The notes under the pieces: model-generated | The model's database searches: none | What the model saw: the letters and a program-made list of their open reading frames with translations, nothing else | Told to the model about the DNA's origin: nothing | Made by a program: the position numbers and the translations under genes | Assembly: GCF_002104995.1 (NCBI RefSeq) | Contig: NW_024468254.1 | Location: 62,001-126,000, forward strand | Length of the DNA: 64,000 bases | Direction: 5' to 3' | Source of the DNA: Linderina pennispora | Taxonomy: Eukaryota > Kickxellomycota > Kickxellomycetes > Kickxellales > Kickxellaceae | Part shown: piece by piece, positions 1 to 10,259 of the stretch | Layout: each line of letters opens with the position of its first letter | How positions within the stretch are numbered: position 1 is the first letter of the stretch

Positions 1-2398
1 CCACATACGCGATATCGCGGATCGCCAGGCACTGCTCCGACAACTCGAGGATATCGCCATACATATCCGCAGTATTACCATTGATGTGCCGCGGATTAAC
101 CGTCGGCAGCTGGATCGCACCACGCACTAATGTCATTTCGCCGATTAGGGCTGACAGCAGCGATGTCTTGCCGCTGCCAGTCGGCCCAGCAATGACCGTC
201 AGACCACCAGGTGGGAACATGACAGAGATATTGTGCAGCGAGTGGGTGATTAGACCAGCTGCCGTAGGGGCATCCAGAGAGCCGTATGCGGGCGATGAGG
301 CGAGCAGCGGCGAAGTTTCGGTTTCACAGCGATCTTTGGTTTTAGCAGCAACATCCCAGACCAAATCAGCGTTAATAAACCCGAGCTCGCCATCCGCTTG
401 TGGCTTTTGTATACGATCCTGCAGGCTCTGCACCTGCGGCTGCCCCAGATACGCATCGACGCGGCGCAGCGACACGTACCCAGTGACGGTACCGCTCATG
501 ATGGTCGGGAAGTGCTCGAAGACAATCTCGGTGATCTGGAACACGGTAATGGAGGTGAATGCCAGCTCGGCTGTCAGCGAGTTGCCGAACCACACCACAT
601 ATGTGGCGAAAATCGACAAAAGGACGAGCATCGGCGCCAGCATGCCGACCGGGAAAATCGCTGCCCATACCAGCAGCACCCGCCACAGCACATTTAGCTG
701 TGCTGTGCGCTTCTCCTTAATGCGCGCCAGGAACGCCTGCTCCCAACCAAACAGCTTCACTGCCTTGATGCCCTGGACCACCTCCGAGACTGCCGCCACG
801 CGTCGGTCGCTCAGACTCGCCAGGTCGTCCTCGATCTTTCCCAGATGTCCAAACAGGCGCTTTGATAACTGCGAGTATGCTAGAATCACCGCCACGCCGA
901 CAAGAGCCGAGACGCCCAGCAGCTGGTACATGTACCAGATGCCTATGCAGAGCAGCAGCGGCATCGAGAGCAGGGCATCCAGGTAAGCGGCCATTTCGGT
1001 GATTGCCTGGAAATCGGCCGTCAGCAGATTCATGATCTTCCCGTCGCTGGCCTCATTCGAATCGTCCTGCTCACTACCATCTTCTGCCAAGGCGCCCCCG
1101 TTGGCACGTCTCTCAAGCGTCTTGGCCGACAATACAGCTACCAGTAGGGATTTCACGCGGATGCCGATGCACCGGCCAGTCCACATGACACGCGCCGACA
1201 CAATCGACTCGGCCACGGCAAACACAAGAATGCCTATCGCATCCAGATATGCAATTCGCATATGCACTGGCTGCTTATCCGCTCTTTCGATGGTGCGCAG
1301 GATCCGCTGCAAAAAGAACGGCACCGCGAACCGCATGAGACACCCGACTACCGACAGAACCGCCTGCTGCGCCAGCTCGCGCCAGAATGTCCAAAGCAAA
1401 GCCACAGTCAGCGTGCATCCGGCACTGCGGTGGGCCTGGAACTTGCCCCAAGATTCGATCGGGTCTTCGATATCCTGCGTATTGTACAGATCGAGCTCAG
1501 TGAGCTGCATTGCAGCACCCTTGCGCAGAATCTCAGCAGGCCAGGCAAACAATAGTGAGCCGAGCCACGACACGCTGTGCTCGGGCGAGTCAACAAGCTG
1601 CGCTATCCGCACGCTGCGCGCAGATGTCAGTGGAGTATCGCCCGAGTCACCTCTCCTGCCGGCTACGCCTTCCGAATCGCACGCATCTGGCCGAACATAC
1701 AGTGCGCGGCGCTGCACGCACAGCAAGAAAACTAGCAGCAATGTGCTGATGGCCACTGAGACCACCAGCGCTTGGATCGCCAATGCGGCTTCCTTGCCCC
1801 ACACAGGGACGTCCGCATGGGCCTCCGTGAATAGTGCAAAATACACCTCTGCTAATCCAACAATGCACTGCATAAAGACAAGCACAGCGACCTGATGCGG
1901 AAACAAGCCGGTAACGGAGAGCCGGTCGCTATTCAGGTACTTGGCCAGACACGATGCTGCGCATAAAAGAACCAGCAGCGATGCAAACAGCTGGCTGAGC
2001 GCCAGCATACTGCTATCGGCATACTGCCATACGGCAAGGCTGCTGAGCTGTGCAACCCCTGCCACCACCACTGCAGCGCCTTGGGCTGCGCGCCGATCAT
2101 ATACGATGGCTTTGCCACTGGGTCGGCGCAGGGCGGCGGTTGGTTCTGACGCTGCTCTGTACATGCGCTGCCAGGCACACGTAAACCCCTGTAAGCATAC
2201 TGTGGCGAGCACGATGGCAGGCAGTATGAAGCCGCGTCTAAGACAGTCGTTGGAGAGGGACCAGTGCGCTGTCTGTCCGCAGGTTTCTTGTAGATCGCCG
2301 AGCACGTAGATCTCTGATATATGCATTAGCTGGGCGAGCGATGCGCCTGCTACGCATAACAGCCCGGCAGGTTGAATCGTTCGCAACCACACTTGCAT
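1..2398 (-). CDS. ABCC (MRP/Ycf1-type) ABC transporter, 5' part only
   Basis: The ATG at 2396-2398 opens a frame that stays open to the left edge of the window, giving 799 complete codons with no stop. The N-terminal ~230 residues hold about six hydrophobic segments (a TMD0-like region). Next comes the ABCC-type lead-in SWLGSLLFAWPAEILRKGA, then a six-helix TMD1 that includes IAYLDAIGILVFAVAES and ARVMWTGRCIGIRVKSLL. The Walker A motif of NBD1, GPTGSGKTS, is encoded at about 161-187. The window ends soon after Walker A, so the signature, Walker B, TMD2 and NBD2 lie outside. ABCC proteins of this layout are ATP-driven exporters of organic anions and conjugates, usually in vacuolar or plasma membranes; the substrate cannot be read here. 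The plus-strand frames over this interval are antisense shadows. Confidence 0.88.
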   Translation of the reverse strand, partial: MQVWLRTIQPAGLLCVAGASLAQLMHISEIYVLGDLQETCGQTAHWSLSNDCLRRGFILPAIVLATVCLQGFTCAWQRMYRAASEPTAALRRPSGKAIVYDRRAAQGAAVVVAGVAQLSSLAVWQYADSSMLALSQLFASLLVLLCAASCLAKYLNSDRLSVTGLFPHQVAVLVFMQCIVGLAEVYFALFTEAHADVPVWGKEAALAIQALVVSVAISTLLLVFLLCVQRRALYVRPDACDSEGVAGRRGDSGDTPLTSARSVRIAQLVDSPEHSVSWLGSLLFAWPAEILRKGAAMQLTELDLYNTQDIEDPIESWGKFQAHRSAGCTLTVALLWTFWRELAQQAVLSVVGCLMRFAVPFFLQRILRTIERADKQPVHMRIAYLDAIGILVFAVAESIVSARVMWTGRCIGIRVKSLLVAVLSAKTLERRANGGALAEDGSEQDDSNEASDGKIMNLLTADFQAITEMAAYLDALLSMPLLLCIGIWYMYQLLGVSALVGVAVILAYSQLSKRLFGHLGKIEDDLASLSDRRVAAVSEVVQGIKAVKLFGWEQAFLARIKEKRTAQLNVLWRVLLVWAAIFPVGMLAPMLVLLSIFATYVVWFGNSLTAELAFTSITVFQITEIVFEHFPTIMSGTVTGYVSLRRVDAYLGQPQVQSLQDRIQKPQADGELGFINADLVWDVAAKTKDRCETETSPLLASSPAYGSLDAPTAAGLITHSLHNISVMFPPGGLTVIAGPTGSGKTSLLSALIGEMTLVRGAIQLPTVNPRHINGNTADMYGDILELSEQCLAIRDIAYV

Positions 2399-3811
2399 GC
2401 TAGCAATATCTGTAGAAGAAAATATTTTGTATGAAATGCGTGGAGAATGGAGAAAAAATTATTGAAGTTGGCTGGGGGAGAGTGCTGCTGGGCTAAACCC
2501 TTCTTGAGATTTAGACACTAGTTTTTTTTTCCCAACAAACATGAAATCGTGCCCCCGACCCCACCCCCATGCTGATCATCTCCTGTGACTGTGCAGCCCT
2601 CGGCACGGTCGGAGCGTTGAATTCTCGCGCAGTTGAATAATCAGCTCGATTGCAAAACAAGTGTCAGCCACCTCAGCCATTGGCTGTGTGACAAGCCCCC
2701 CAGTACTGATCCATGATCTGGCCACTAGGGTCCTCGTAACTCGTCTTCTTTCTTGCTCTCCCGACATCTGGCCGATGTGGCTATAGAAGGCTACATCCGA
2801 CGGTGCCAGGTTTGAAGCAGCAGGGAGCTTGAACTAGTATCAGAATCGCTGCCAGTGGGCAATTCTGGAAGCAAAAGCAGAATGATACACCAACGCGACA
2901 AAGCCTAGGTACAATGTGCTGTATCTGAATATAGATATTTTTCTGACCCAGCTGCGTATACAGTATCATGGGTGAATGCTTGCCTTTGACCCAACTGCGC
3001 GCTGGGTTTAACTGCTAGGCCCAACCACCAAGTGGTTGGCGAACTACTTGCTAATGTGAAGATCACAATGAGGACCTCCCCTTACCGCCCCACTGATGCT
3101 TCGAGCCGGCTCAGTTCAAGCTGCCAAAGAAATCAGCAACATAAAGCAACTTCTATGCGTTCATTCGCGCCAACTATTGCACGCTTTTTAGCGCCTGGCA
3201 ACTACACAGCATCCCATGCCAGCAACTCTCCCTATTAGCTGTCTAGTAAGCCGTTGCGGCCATGTCTTCTGGGATCAAGTCTTCTAGAAGATATCGAGAT
3301 TTCTTTGTGCTTTGTGTCATTTCAGACATTCTTATTTTTAGAATCCTCATAATTGATAATGCCTAGATAAACCAGATTTGCACACTTTGTCCATTTATGG
3401 TAATCTCCTTCACCTCGGCCTTTACGATGCTTTCTAAGAGCCTATGTATGAGCTGCTGTCAGGCAGCCGATGCGCGTATTGAGGATATCCTTGGTGCGCA
3501 TACCAAGAAGTGATCGGCATATTTTCTACATCTATTATTATCTATTTCTTTTGCAGCCTCTACTACGACGCATTTGTCTAGCTAAAATTAGCAATCTCCT
3601 CAGTGCGAAAAATCCAGAGTCCAGAATTCGTTCGACTAAAAGATATCCTAAGCGTCCATTCAACGCATATAAAGCCAGCCCACCATGGCTATTTCATCTT
3701 GGTTCCACATCATCATCACAATCACAACCATCACTTTCAAGCACTTTCAAGTCAAATACCCCATTCCAAACAGCACTTTGCACTTCATTTCATCTTTGAA
3801 AATCAACAACA
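2399..3811. other. Intergenic region between divergent genes
   Basis: About 1.4 kb lies between the start of the ABC transporter (minus) and the start of the repeat protein (plus). I see only short frames without recognisable protein features. It has AT-rich stretches, a T-run near 2521-2530 and a TATAAA box at 3668. Promoters for both flanking genes must lie here. Confidence 0.6.
3668..3673 (+). promoter_or_regulatory. TATA box of the repeat-protein gene
   Basis: TATAAA lies in the context CGCATATAAAGCC, 144 bp upstream of the ATG at 3812. A CA-rich leader (ATCAACAACA) immediately precedes the ATG. The spacing resembles that of the other secreted-protein genes in this window. Confidence 0.6.
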
Positions 3812-5095
3812 ATGCGCTTTACTCTCGCTACTGCCTTCGCCATCCTCGCTGCTTCTGCCGCCGCCAACCAGGCTGGTCCTGTTGACAACGACCTGACTCT
3901 CCCTAACGACCAAACCGGCGGACTTGTTGAGCCGCTTGTTGAGGCCGCTGACGACTTTAATGATGCCAACCAGCGCGGCCGCAAGGGCGGTCGTCGCCGT
4001 CCTCATCTCAGTGATCGCACCAAGGATTTCCTGAGTGATGCTGCTGTTGAGGTTGTTGGCACCGGCGTAGAAGCGGGTCTTGACTATGCTGTCAACAACC
4101 AGCGCAGCCGCAAGGGTGGTCGTCGCCGCATCAGCGACCGCACCAAGGACTTCCTGGGTGACCTAGGAGTTGGGCTAACTGGCACTGGTGTGGAGACTGG
4201 TCTTAACGCCGCTATCTACAACAACCAGCGCAGCCGCAAGGGTGGTCGCCGCCGCCCTCATCTCAGTGACCGCACCAAGGACTTCCTAGGCGATGTTGCT
4301 GTTGAGGTTATTGGCACCGGCGTAGAGGCAGGTCTTAACGCCGCTATCTACAACAAGCGCAGCGTTGAGAATGATAATGAAGACTTTGGGGAGGACTTTG
4401 AGGAGGACGACAACCAGCGCGGCCGCAAGGGCGGTCGTCGCCGTCCTCATCTCAGTGATCGCACCAAGGACTTCCTGAGTGATGCTGCTGTTGAGGTTGT
4501 TGGCACTGGCGTAGAGGCGGGTCTTGACTACGCTGTCAACAACCAGCGCAGCCGCAAGGGTGGTCGTCGCCGCCCTCATCTCAGTGACCGCACCAAGGAC
4601 TTCCTGGGTGACCTAGGAGTTGAGCTAATCGGTACTGGTGTGGAGACTGGTCTTAACGCCGCTATCTACAACAAGCGCAGCGTTGAGTATGACAACGAAG
4701 ACTTTGAGGAGGACTTTGAGGAGGGGGACAACCAGCGCAGCCGCAAGGGCGGTCGTCGCCGCCCTCATCTCAGTGATCGCACCAAGGACTTCCTGAGTGA
4801 TGCTGCTGTTGAGGTTGTTGGCACCGGCGTAGAGGCGGGTCTCGACTACGCTGTCAACAACCAACGCAGCCGCAAGGGCGGCCGCCGCCGTCCTCACCTC
4901 AGTGACCGCACCAAGGACTTCCTGGGTGACTTGGGTGTTGAACTGATTGGTACTGGTGTTGGCGCTGGTCTTGATGCTGCGATCTACAACAACCAGCGCG
5001 GAATCAGCTACACTAGCCTGAAGCGCCCCTTTCCTGTTAGCTGGGGCTTGGGCAGCATAGATGGCTCCCGCCTTGCGGTCCAGGAGTATTACTAA
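3812..5095 (+). CDS. Secreted seven-repeat protein, putative Kex2-processed precursor
   Basis: A 427-aa protein with a signal peptide (residues 1-18, cleavage after AASAAA) and a ~34-residue acidic pro-region. Seven repeats of ~43 residues follow, starting at N53, N96, N138, N201, N244, N307 and N350. Each has a basic block (NQRSRKGGRRRPHLS), then SDRTKDFL, then an apolar Gly-spaced stretch (GVELIGTGVETGLNAA). Two unit types roughly alternate: SDAAVEVVGTGVEAGLDYAV and GDLGVELIGTGVETGLNAAI. Dibasic KR sites follow repeats 3 and 5 (residues 182-183 and 288-289) and lead into very acidic spacers such as VENDNEDF. A further KR is at 404-405 in a unique tail. Repeat 2 lacks PHL. I recognise no known family. 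The layout suits a precursor cut by a Kex2-type protease into several cationic peptides. Function (antimicrobial, signalling or wall-associated) is unproven. Confidence 0.85.
   Translation: MRFTLATAFAILAASAAANQAGPVDNDLTLPNDQTGGLVEPLVEAADDFNDANQRGRKGGRRRPHLSDRTKDFLSDAAVEVVGTGVEAGLDYAVNNQRSRKGGRRRISDRTKDFLGDLGVGLTGTGVETGLNAAIYNNQRSRKGGRRRPHLSDRTKDFLGDVAVEVIGTGVEAGLNAAIYNKRSVENDNEDFGEDFEEDDNQRGRKGGRRRPHLSDRTKDFLSDAAVEVVGTGVEAGLDYAVNNQRSRKGGRRRPHLSDRTKDFLGDLGVELIGTGVETGLNAAIYNKRSVEYDNEDFEEDFEEGDNQRSRKGGRRRPHLSDRTKDFLSDAAVEVVGTGVEAGLDYAVNNQRSRKGGRRRPHLSDRTKDFLGDLGVELIGTGVGAGLDAAIYNNQRGISYTSLKRPFPVSWGLGSIDGSRLAVQEYY
3968..4990 (+). repeat. Coding tandem repeat, seven ~129-bp units
   Basis: Seven direct repeats of about 129 bp encode the basic/apolar unit of the secreted precursor. 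Two of the units carry extra ~60-bp acidic inserts. DNA identity between units is high, with mostly third-position changes, and the two unit types alternate. This suggests duplication of a two-unit block. Confidence 0.85.
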
Positions 5096-6776
5096 ACCCC
5101 TCGTTTGTAAACTTGTGATGGTTTGTATATTCTATCTCATCGTTCAATAAAAAAGCATATTCGTATATAAAATACTCATGAACCTTATTTAGATATCATA
5201 CTACGTGGATTTCAATCTCACATTGTAAAGAACCAATAACAAAGACCACCCGACAGCAATACAGACACATTATTTTAGAATTGTTAAACATTCATGATGT
5301 ATCACGAAATCCACTCGCGCTATATATCGAAGATATGCTGTCACATTCGGAATATTTGTTTATAGACTACAAAAGACCGGCAAAGTGCGGATTTTTGTTG
5401 GCGAAGCGTATGCTTCCATCACAGAACGGCAAGTGTGGTTGGATTTGGAATTTAGGCGTGAATGTGATTTGCAAACCTTGGCTGACCCGGTCTTCACCTA
5501 CAGCCATTTACAGATCAGCAAGCAATTATAGAGCGCACCTGTCGTAGTTTTGCTTTTGCCAAACTGCTTCTCCTACTCATGCAGCTGTATCCTCACTATG
5601 TATTGCTGTCCACAATGGAAGTCATTGCTATTTGAAATGCCAATAGTTACTAAATATGTTCACAGATAAGCTTGGAGTCAAACGTGCGGAGGTGGTAGGG
5701 ATACCTAAGCTATACACCTGAGACCATAAAAGCGACTGATATAGACTGCTTACGCTGTTAGTGTTTTCAGAGAAGTGATATTTGTATTAATGGATGACAG
5801 CCGCAGCAATGCAGGCTCAGATCCACCCCATTGCTCCAATCACTTGTTCAGAGGTGCAATTCAACGGCGGTAAAAATAGTGCATTGCCAGAGTGGGGTAC
5901 AAGATAGTTCGTGAGAGCCGAGATTGCGGGCAGTTGCAGGATGGGTGATCGTACAAATGCTACAAAGAACGCCTATGCAAAGGAAAGTCGGTTTCGATGG
6001 AGATCCATACGGCGCTCACAGCAAGGCTTTTCCTATTGCTTTACTACGCAGTGCCAGGATGATGGCAACGTCTGCACGAATAGAAACTACAGAGGTAAAT
6101 TTACTAGGATCTACTCGGCCACAAACGCCGCCTAGCAACGCTTTCAGACACCGTCCTGACAAGAAAAGTGGAGGACAATTATTGCCAGCGCCATTGCCTC
6201 TATTGGGAGTGCGATGCCTCCGAGACTAGACGCAAAACTGAATCACCAGCTCAACCCCTTCAGTCAGCATTTCAAACCAACGCATATTACATACAGTTCA
6301 CTCAGCTTATCTTTTTGGGACGATGATCGTCTTCGTTTATCTCGTGTCGCATCTTGTCATTCATTATGATTACTTTGGACCTTTGCATGCCAGGATTGCC
6401 TACTGAATGCTCTGCCAAAAGCAGAAGGACCCGGCATTTTTCCTATTTTACAGTATACCTGCTTTTTCCAGGCGACACTGCGCCTTCGGGCCATTATGCA
6501 GCTTGCTGGAGATGCGTCGTCTGATCCTCTTCCCACATCAGTCTTATAAATATATCCATGGCTCCTTATCAGAACCGACTACCTCTCTTCGCATTCTGTT
6601 CTCCCTCCTGCCGCTTTCCCTCTTACATTATCTGCTACATACCCTCTTCCGACCACTGTAATCCTAGCTGGATATATAGAAATAGGCTTCCTCTACCTAT
6701 ACCTCCTACGCACATATTTGCCACCTCTCCTCACGCGCTTCCCTCCTAGCGACATTAGTAGTAGCTTCAGATACAC
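5096..6776. other. Intergenic region, no gene recognised
   Basis: About 1.7 kb. The longest frames (for example 5281-5547 and 5924-6229) show no signal peptide, domain or composition typical of a real protein. Pyrimidine-rich sequence at 6560-6750, just before the next ATG, is probably the promoter or leader of the oxidoreductase gene. Confidence 0.55.
5147..5152 (+). terminator. Poly(A) signal AATAAA
   Basis: AATAAA lies 52 bp after the stop codon of the repeat-protein gene, within TTCAATAAAAAAGC. Confidence 0.5.
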
Positions 6777-7994
6777 ATGTCCGCGCGCGAGATTAACGTT
6801 GTTGTGGTTGGCGGATCATGGGCCGGCGTCAAGGCTATCCGTACACTGCTTAACCTAGTACAGAGCGACTATCCGAACCTGCGGGTTACCCTGGTAGAGC
6901 GGCGCGCACACTACTTCCACATCACAGGAGCCATCCGTGGTATGGTTGATCCATCTTATGCACAGCGCATGTGCATTCCATACGACCGCATGTTCTCAAC
7001 CGCTGGCATCCCCAATGCCAGCCACACGTTTATCCAAGGCACGCTCGCACAGGCCCACGGCCGGTTCATCGACCTGGAAAGCGGACAGCGGATCTTCTTT
7101 GACTACCTGATTTTGTCAACGGGTTCGCAGTACCATTCGCTGCCTGTGGTACAGTCGACACACTACCATGAGGCGCAGGAGCTGTTTGCATCAATGAGAG
7201 CATCGATCCAGCGCGCAAAGCGAATCCTGGTGGTTGGCGGCGGTGCTGTTGGTGTTGGGCTGTGTGGAGAGATTGCCGACCACTATCCAGACAAGACATT
7301 GACAATCGGCCATAACCGCAAGCATTTGCTGAACGGGGATCTTGCTGACAGCTTTGCGTCGTCTGCCGAGAAAAAGCTCACGCGCATGGGCGTGCGTCTG
7401 ATGTTGGGCGAGACCGTGATGCCTTCGCCTAACTCGCCAAGAAACTTCGTGACGCCTGATGCCCTGCAGGTATTTACTACAAAGAGTGGCAAGACCATTG
7501 AGTGCGATCTGGCTATCTGGACTACTGGCGGGCGGCCTGAAACGTGCTATATGTCGACACTAGCGCCTTCAAACTGGGAGCGCCCGCTGGTAGACGCCGT
7601 ACGCAACCGGATTCACGTACGCCCCACGCTACAGCTGGACGATGACCTGTACCCGCACATCTTTGCCATCGGCGACTGCAACACGCTGCCGGACTCTGAG
7701 AAATATGTGGCCAAGGCATGTGCGCAGGCGAAACTCGCTGTCATTAACATTCGCCTCATGATGGACAACGGATTCGACAGCCGCGTCAGGCTTTCTGTGC
7801 AGGCTGGCCACGAAGCACTGACGCATGCGCACTTATTGCCTTACTTTTACACGCGGAACAATATCGTCGTACCGCTCGGGAAAAAGCGTGGTGTCACTGA
7901 AGCCTGGGGGCTGCGCTTTGGTGATCTTGCCACCCGATCTAAAAAAGGTCGCGACTATATGATAGGCAAGGCTGTCAAGCTCCTGAACTACTAG
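6777..7994 (+). CDS. FAD-dependent NAD(P)H oxidoreductase, FSP1/AMID (AIFM2)-like
   Basis: A 405-aa protein of the pyridine nucleotide-disulfide oxidoreductase type. The N-terminal Rossmann FAD site is VVVVGGSWAGVKA (glycines at residues 12-17), followed by the acid-ended strand TLVERR. A second nucleotide-binding fold is at RILVVGGGAVGVG (residues 149-161). The late FAD motif is IFAIGDCN, with Asp300. YLILSTGSQYHSLP is the usual link between the two folds. There is no mitochondrial presequence and no membrane segment. Size and order match AIF-like NAD(P)H:quinone oxidoreductases of the AMID/FSP1 group (about 370-400 aa), which reduce quinones at membranes or lipid droplets. The physiological acceptor here is inferred only. 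Confidence 0.85.
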   Translation: MSAREINVVVVGGSWAGVKAIRTLLNLVQSDYPNLRVTLVERRAHYFHITGAIRGMVDPSYAQRMCIPYDRMFSTAGIPNASHTFIQGTLAQAHGRFIDLESGQRIFFDYLILSTGSQYHSLPVVQSTHYHEAQELFASMRASIQRAKRILVVGGGAVGVGLCGEIADHYPDKTLTIGHNRKHLLNGDLADSFASSAEKKLTRMGVRLMLGETVMPSPNSPRNFVTPDALQVFTTKSGKTIECDLAIWTTGGRPETCYMSTLAPSNWERPLVDAVRNRIHVRPTLQLDDDLYPHIFAIGDCNTLPDSEKYVAKACAQAKLAVINIRLMMDNGFDSRVRLSVQAGHEALTHAHLLPYFYTRNNIVVPLGKKRGVTEAWGLRFGDLATRSKKGRDYMIGKAVKLLNY

Positions 7995-8181
7995 TTCCCG
8001 GTGTGCTGTAGTTTGTGCCCAGCATATCCTAAAGTATCGCATTCCCCCTTTACCACTCATCTAGCTTGTTGCGTCTGCCTTGTGCAAGGGTGCTTCCATT
8101 CTCATAAAGTGTCACCTACTAACTAATGTTCCTTTGGCTGTCAATCGCCAATGTGCACCTTGAGTGGAGCCAAGCATCTTG

Positions 8182-8583
8182 CTAATGTATTGTCTTGTGC
8201 TCTGGTCTGTCGACAAACAGCACATAGTCTGGATTGCTCGGCAGTGACTTGTGCGTACCGCAGTATGTGCATGTGGTGGTCACCCGCGGTCTCCTGGCAC
8301 CACGGCTGGCCCGCTTCGTGCATGAGATTCCCGGAAGCAGCGGAGTGCTGCACACCTTGCAGATCCCGCGTTTCAAATGCGGGCTCAGACGCGACACGCT
8401 CTTCCGGGCAATCGAGCGCATTTCCTTGCTGTAGAACCGGGCCAGAGGCAGAAGCGAGGTCTCCGGGTTGGAATTTTGGCTGAGCTGTGCGTAGAACTGG
8501 GCCGACTGGTAGAGAAAGTTCATCCGCTCGTACGTCTCGCGCTGTGGCAGCACACCACTTTTCGGCTCCTTGGCTTTTCCCAT
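8182..8583 (-). CDS. RPR2: RNase P/MRP protein subunit Rpp21/Rpr2 family
   Basis: A 133-aa basic protein starting at the ATG at 8581-8583. An N-terminal helical part contains LARFYSKEMRSIARKSVSRLSPHLKR cut short here to its key pattern: a helix with MRSIARK before the SPHLKR turn. It is followed by a zinc ribbon with cysteines at residues 75, 78, 105 and 108 (ICKVC and CTYCG). The order helix, SPHLKRxICxxC, LLPGISC, TTCTYCG matches the Rpr2/Rpp21/Snm1 family, which is part of nuclear RNase P and processes tRNA 5' leaders. Two tRNA genes lie in this window, but there is no linkage argument. A longer overlapping frame (to 8698) is in another phase and looks spurious. Confidence 0.8.
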   Translation of the reverse strand: MGKAKEPKSGVLPQRETYERMNFLYQSAQFYAQLSQNSNPETSLLPLARFYSKEMRSIARKSVSRLSPHLKRGICKVCSTPLLPGISCTKRASRGARRPRVTTTCTYCGTHKSLPSNPDYVLFVDRPEHKTIH

Positions 8584-9215
8584 GTGCGTCGGTGGTTGGG
8601 GAGTTTAAAATAACCAGCACAATGAAACAGGAAATAGTAGTAAAACGTTGCGAACCGTGGCTGCAGCATTTTATTTCCAACTGTGGTATTTTTTCCAAAT
8701 ATACACATTCCCTTCTTGCATATTATGCGATGATGTCAGAAGCCATTTTCCTTCGGCAGCCTTGGCTTTGCACAGGACTGTTTCCGCGGATAGCGGATAG
8801 CATTATGCTTCCATTGCCAGTAGCAGCAGCACACAAGCTGTCTTGACTGCCATTTCGGAAAGGACAATCGGCATTCATTTGGTTTCGGCGCAGGACACAA
8901 TGAAACCTGACGGCCTTTATTGCTTATAATGTGCCCTACTGCCCGAAAACTGCAATTCAGGCCAGCCCACCGATTGTGTGGCGGGTACTGCACCGGTACT
9001 ATAGATAGACCAGGCTGTAGCGGGCTGCACCTTGTGGCAGATATAAAAGCACCACATGGATTATTGCCAAGACGCGTATCCAGCTTCAATCAACTCCTTG
9101 CTCATTCGCTGACGGCTTGCCTGTATCTCTGCCCTTGCTTAACACCACGACTGGATCGTGCACCAGCTCCAACTTTGCCGCCCTTGCCTGACGAACGATT
9201 ACAAGACACTACAAG
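8584..9215. other. Intergenic region with LPMO-gene promoter
   Basis: About 630 bp with no gene recognised. It lies between divergent starts: RPR2 on the minus strand and the LPMO gene on the plus strand. A TATAAA is at 9042-9047. Confidence 0.55.
9042..9047 (+). promoter_or_regulatory. TATA box of the first LPMO gene
   Basis: TATAAA in GCAGATATAAAAGCACC, 174 bp upstream of the ATG at 9216. Confidence 0.6.
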
Positions 9216-10259
9216 ATGTACCGGCCGGTTGCCTCGCTTGCCGCATCTATTCTGTGCTTCACAGGATTTGTGGCCGCACATGCATCAATGATCAGCCCAT
9301 GCGTTCGGTACACGCCATTCTGCGATCACTGCCCGCCGGTTCCTGCCGGACAGTCACTCGACTACAACATTAACGCACCGATCGGCTCTCCAGACAGCTC
9401 GCAACCGCTATGCAAGAACACAACCCCCTATGACACGCCAGTTGCGACGTGGACTGCTGGCCAGCCCGTCACGGTCCATTTCCGCCCTCACGCCGCGGTC
9501 CACTCTGGAGGTCACTGCGAGTTCTCTGTCTCGTACGATAACGGCAAGACCTTTGCTGTTATCCACCAGGAGCTGCGTTACTGCTTTGTCGGCTCAAAAC
9601 CCACAGGCCAGGTCAACGATGCAAGCGTCCTTAGCTATACGTTCACCCTGCCCAGCAATCTGCCAAGCTCTGATCGTGTGGTGTTCTCATGGAGCTGGGT
9701 CAACGCATCGGGCAACCGCGAACTGTATCACAACTGTGCCGACATCGCGATCAAGGGAGGCTCATCAAACGCATACACTGCAAAGCAAATGACCATCGCC
9801 AACTACCCCGGGTTCCCGACCATTCCAGAGTTCAATGGCAACTACGAGACTGGGCTGGAGCTTTACAACAATGCGCCGAATGTTACGGTTGGACCGGGCA
9901 TTAGTGGGGCGTATGCTGTTTCGGCTTCTGCTGCTGCTGCCAACCCGAACCCGCCGGCCGGGTATCATGGAGTGCCTGTTGTGGCCAGCCCCCCTGCTGG
10001 GGCACCTAGTGCAAGACCTGCCCCTGCTGCTGTCCCTGTTGCTGCACCCGCCCCAATCGCACCTGCTGCCATGCCTACTACCCCCCCTGTCCCATCTGTG
10101 CCAAGTGTGCTACACCCCGTAGCCCTTGTTGATGGTGGACATCAGACTGCAAGTTCTGTGGCACCGGTTGCCACTCCGCTCTATAGCACAGCGCCGGTCG
10201 CAGTGCCTCTATACACCTCAGTTCCTCCAACTCCTATTAAGCGCTGTCAGCTGGTCTAG
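9216..10259 (+). CDS. Secreted AA11-like lytic polysaccharide monooxygenase
   Basis: A 347-aa protein. The signal peptide (residues 1-21) ends AA before His22, so the mature protein starts with His, as the LPMO copper histidine brace requires. The second brace His is probably His96 (AVHSGGHC), and the axial Tyr is Tyr171 (GNRELYHNC). Conserved Cys residues and the strand FSWSWVNASGNRE fit the AA11 fold, whose known members oxidatively cleave chitin. The ~200-residue catalytic domain is followed by a Pro/Ala-rich tail to the C-terminus with no binding module. The second LPMO gene at 18893 shares the core but carries CBM19. Likely role: remodelling or attack of chitin outside the cell. The family is assigned from motifs, not from a search. 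Confidence 0.75.
   Translation: MYRPVASLAASILCFTGFVAAHASMISPCVRYTPFCDHCPPVPAGQSLDYNINAPIGSPDSSQPLCKNTTPYDTPVATWTAGQPVTVHFRPHAAVHSGGHCEFSVSYDNGKTFAVIHQELRYCFVGSKPTGQVNDASVLSYTFTLPSNLPSSDRVVFSWSWVNASGNRELYHNCADIAIKGGSSNAYTAKQMTIANYPGFPTIPEFNGNYETGLELYNNAPNVTVGPGISGAYAVSASAAAANPNPPAGYHGVPVVASPPAGAPSARPAPAAVPVAAPAPIAPAAMPTTPPVPSVPSVLHPVALVDGGHQTASSVAPVATPLYSTAPVAVPLYTSVPPTPIKRCQLV

Noticed and set aside
81-1895. 301-aa and 298-aa plus-strand frames at the left edge
   Set aside because: They are antisense to the ABCC transporter, whose minus-strand translation has Walker A and TMD motifs.
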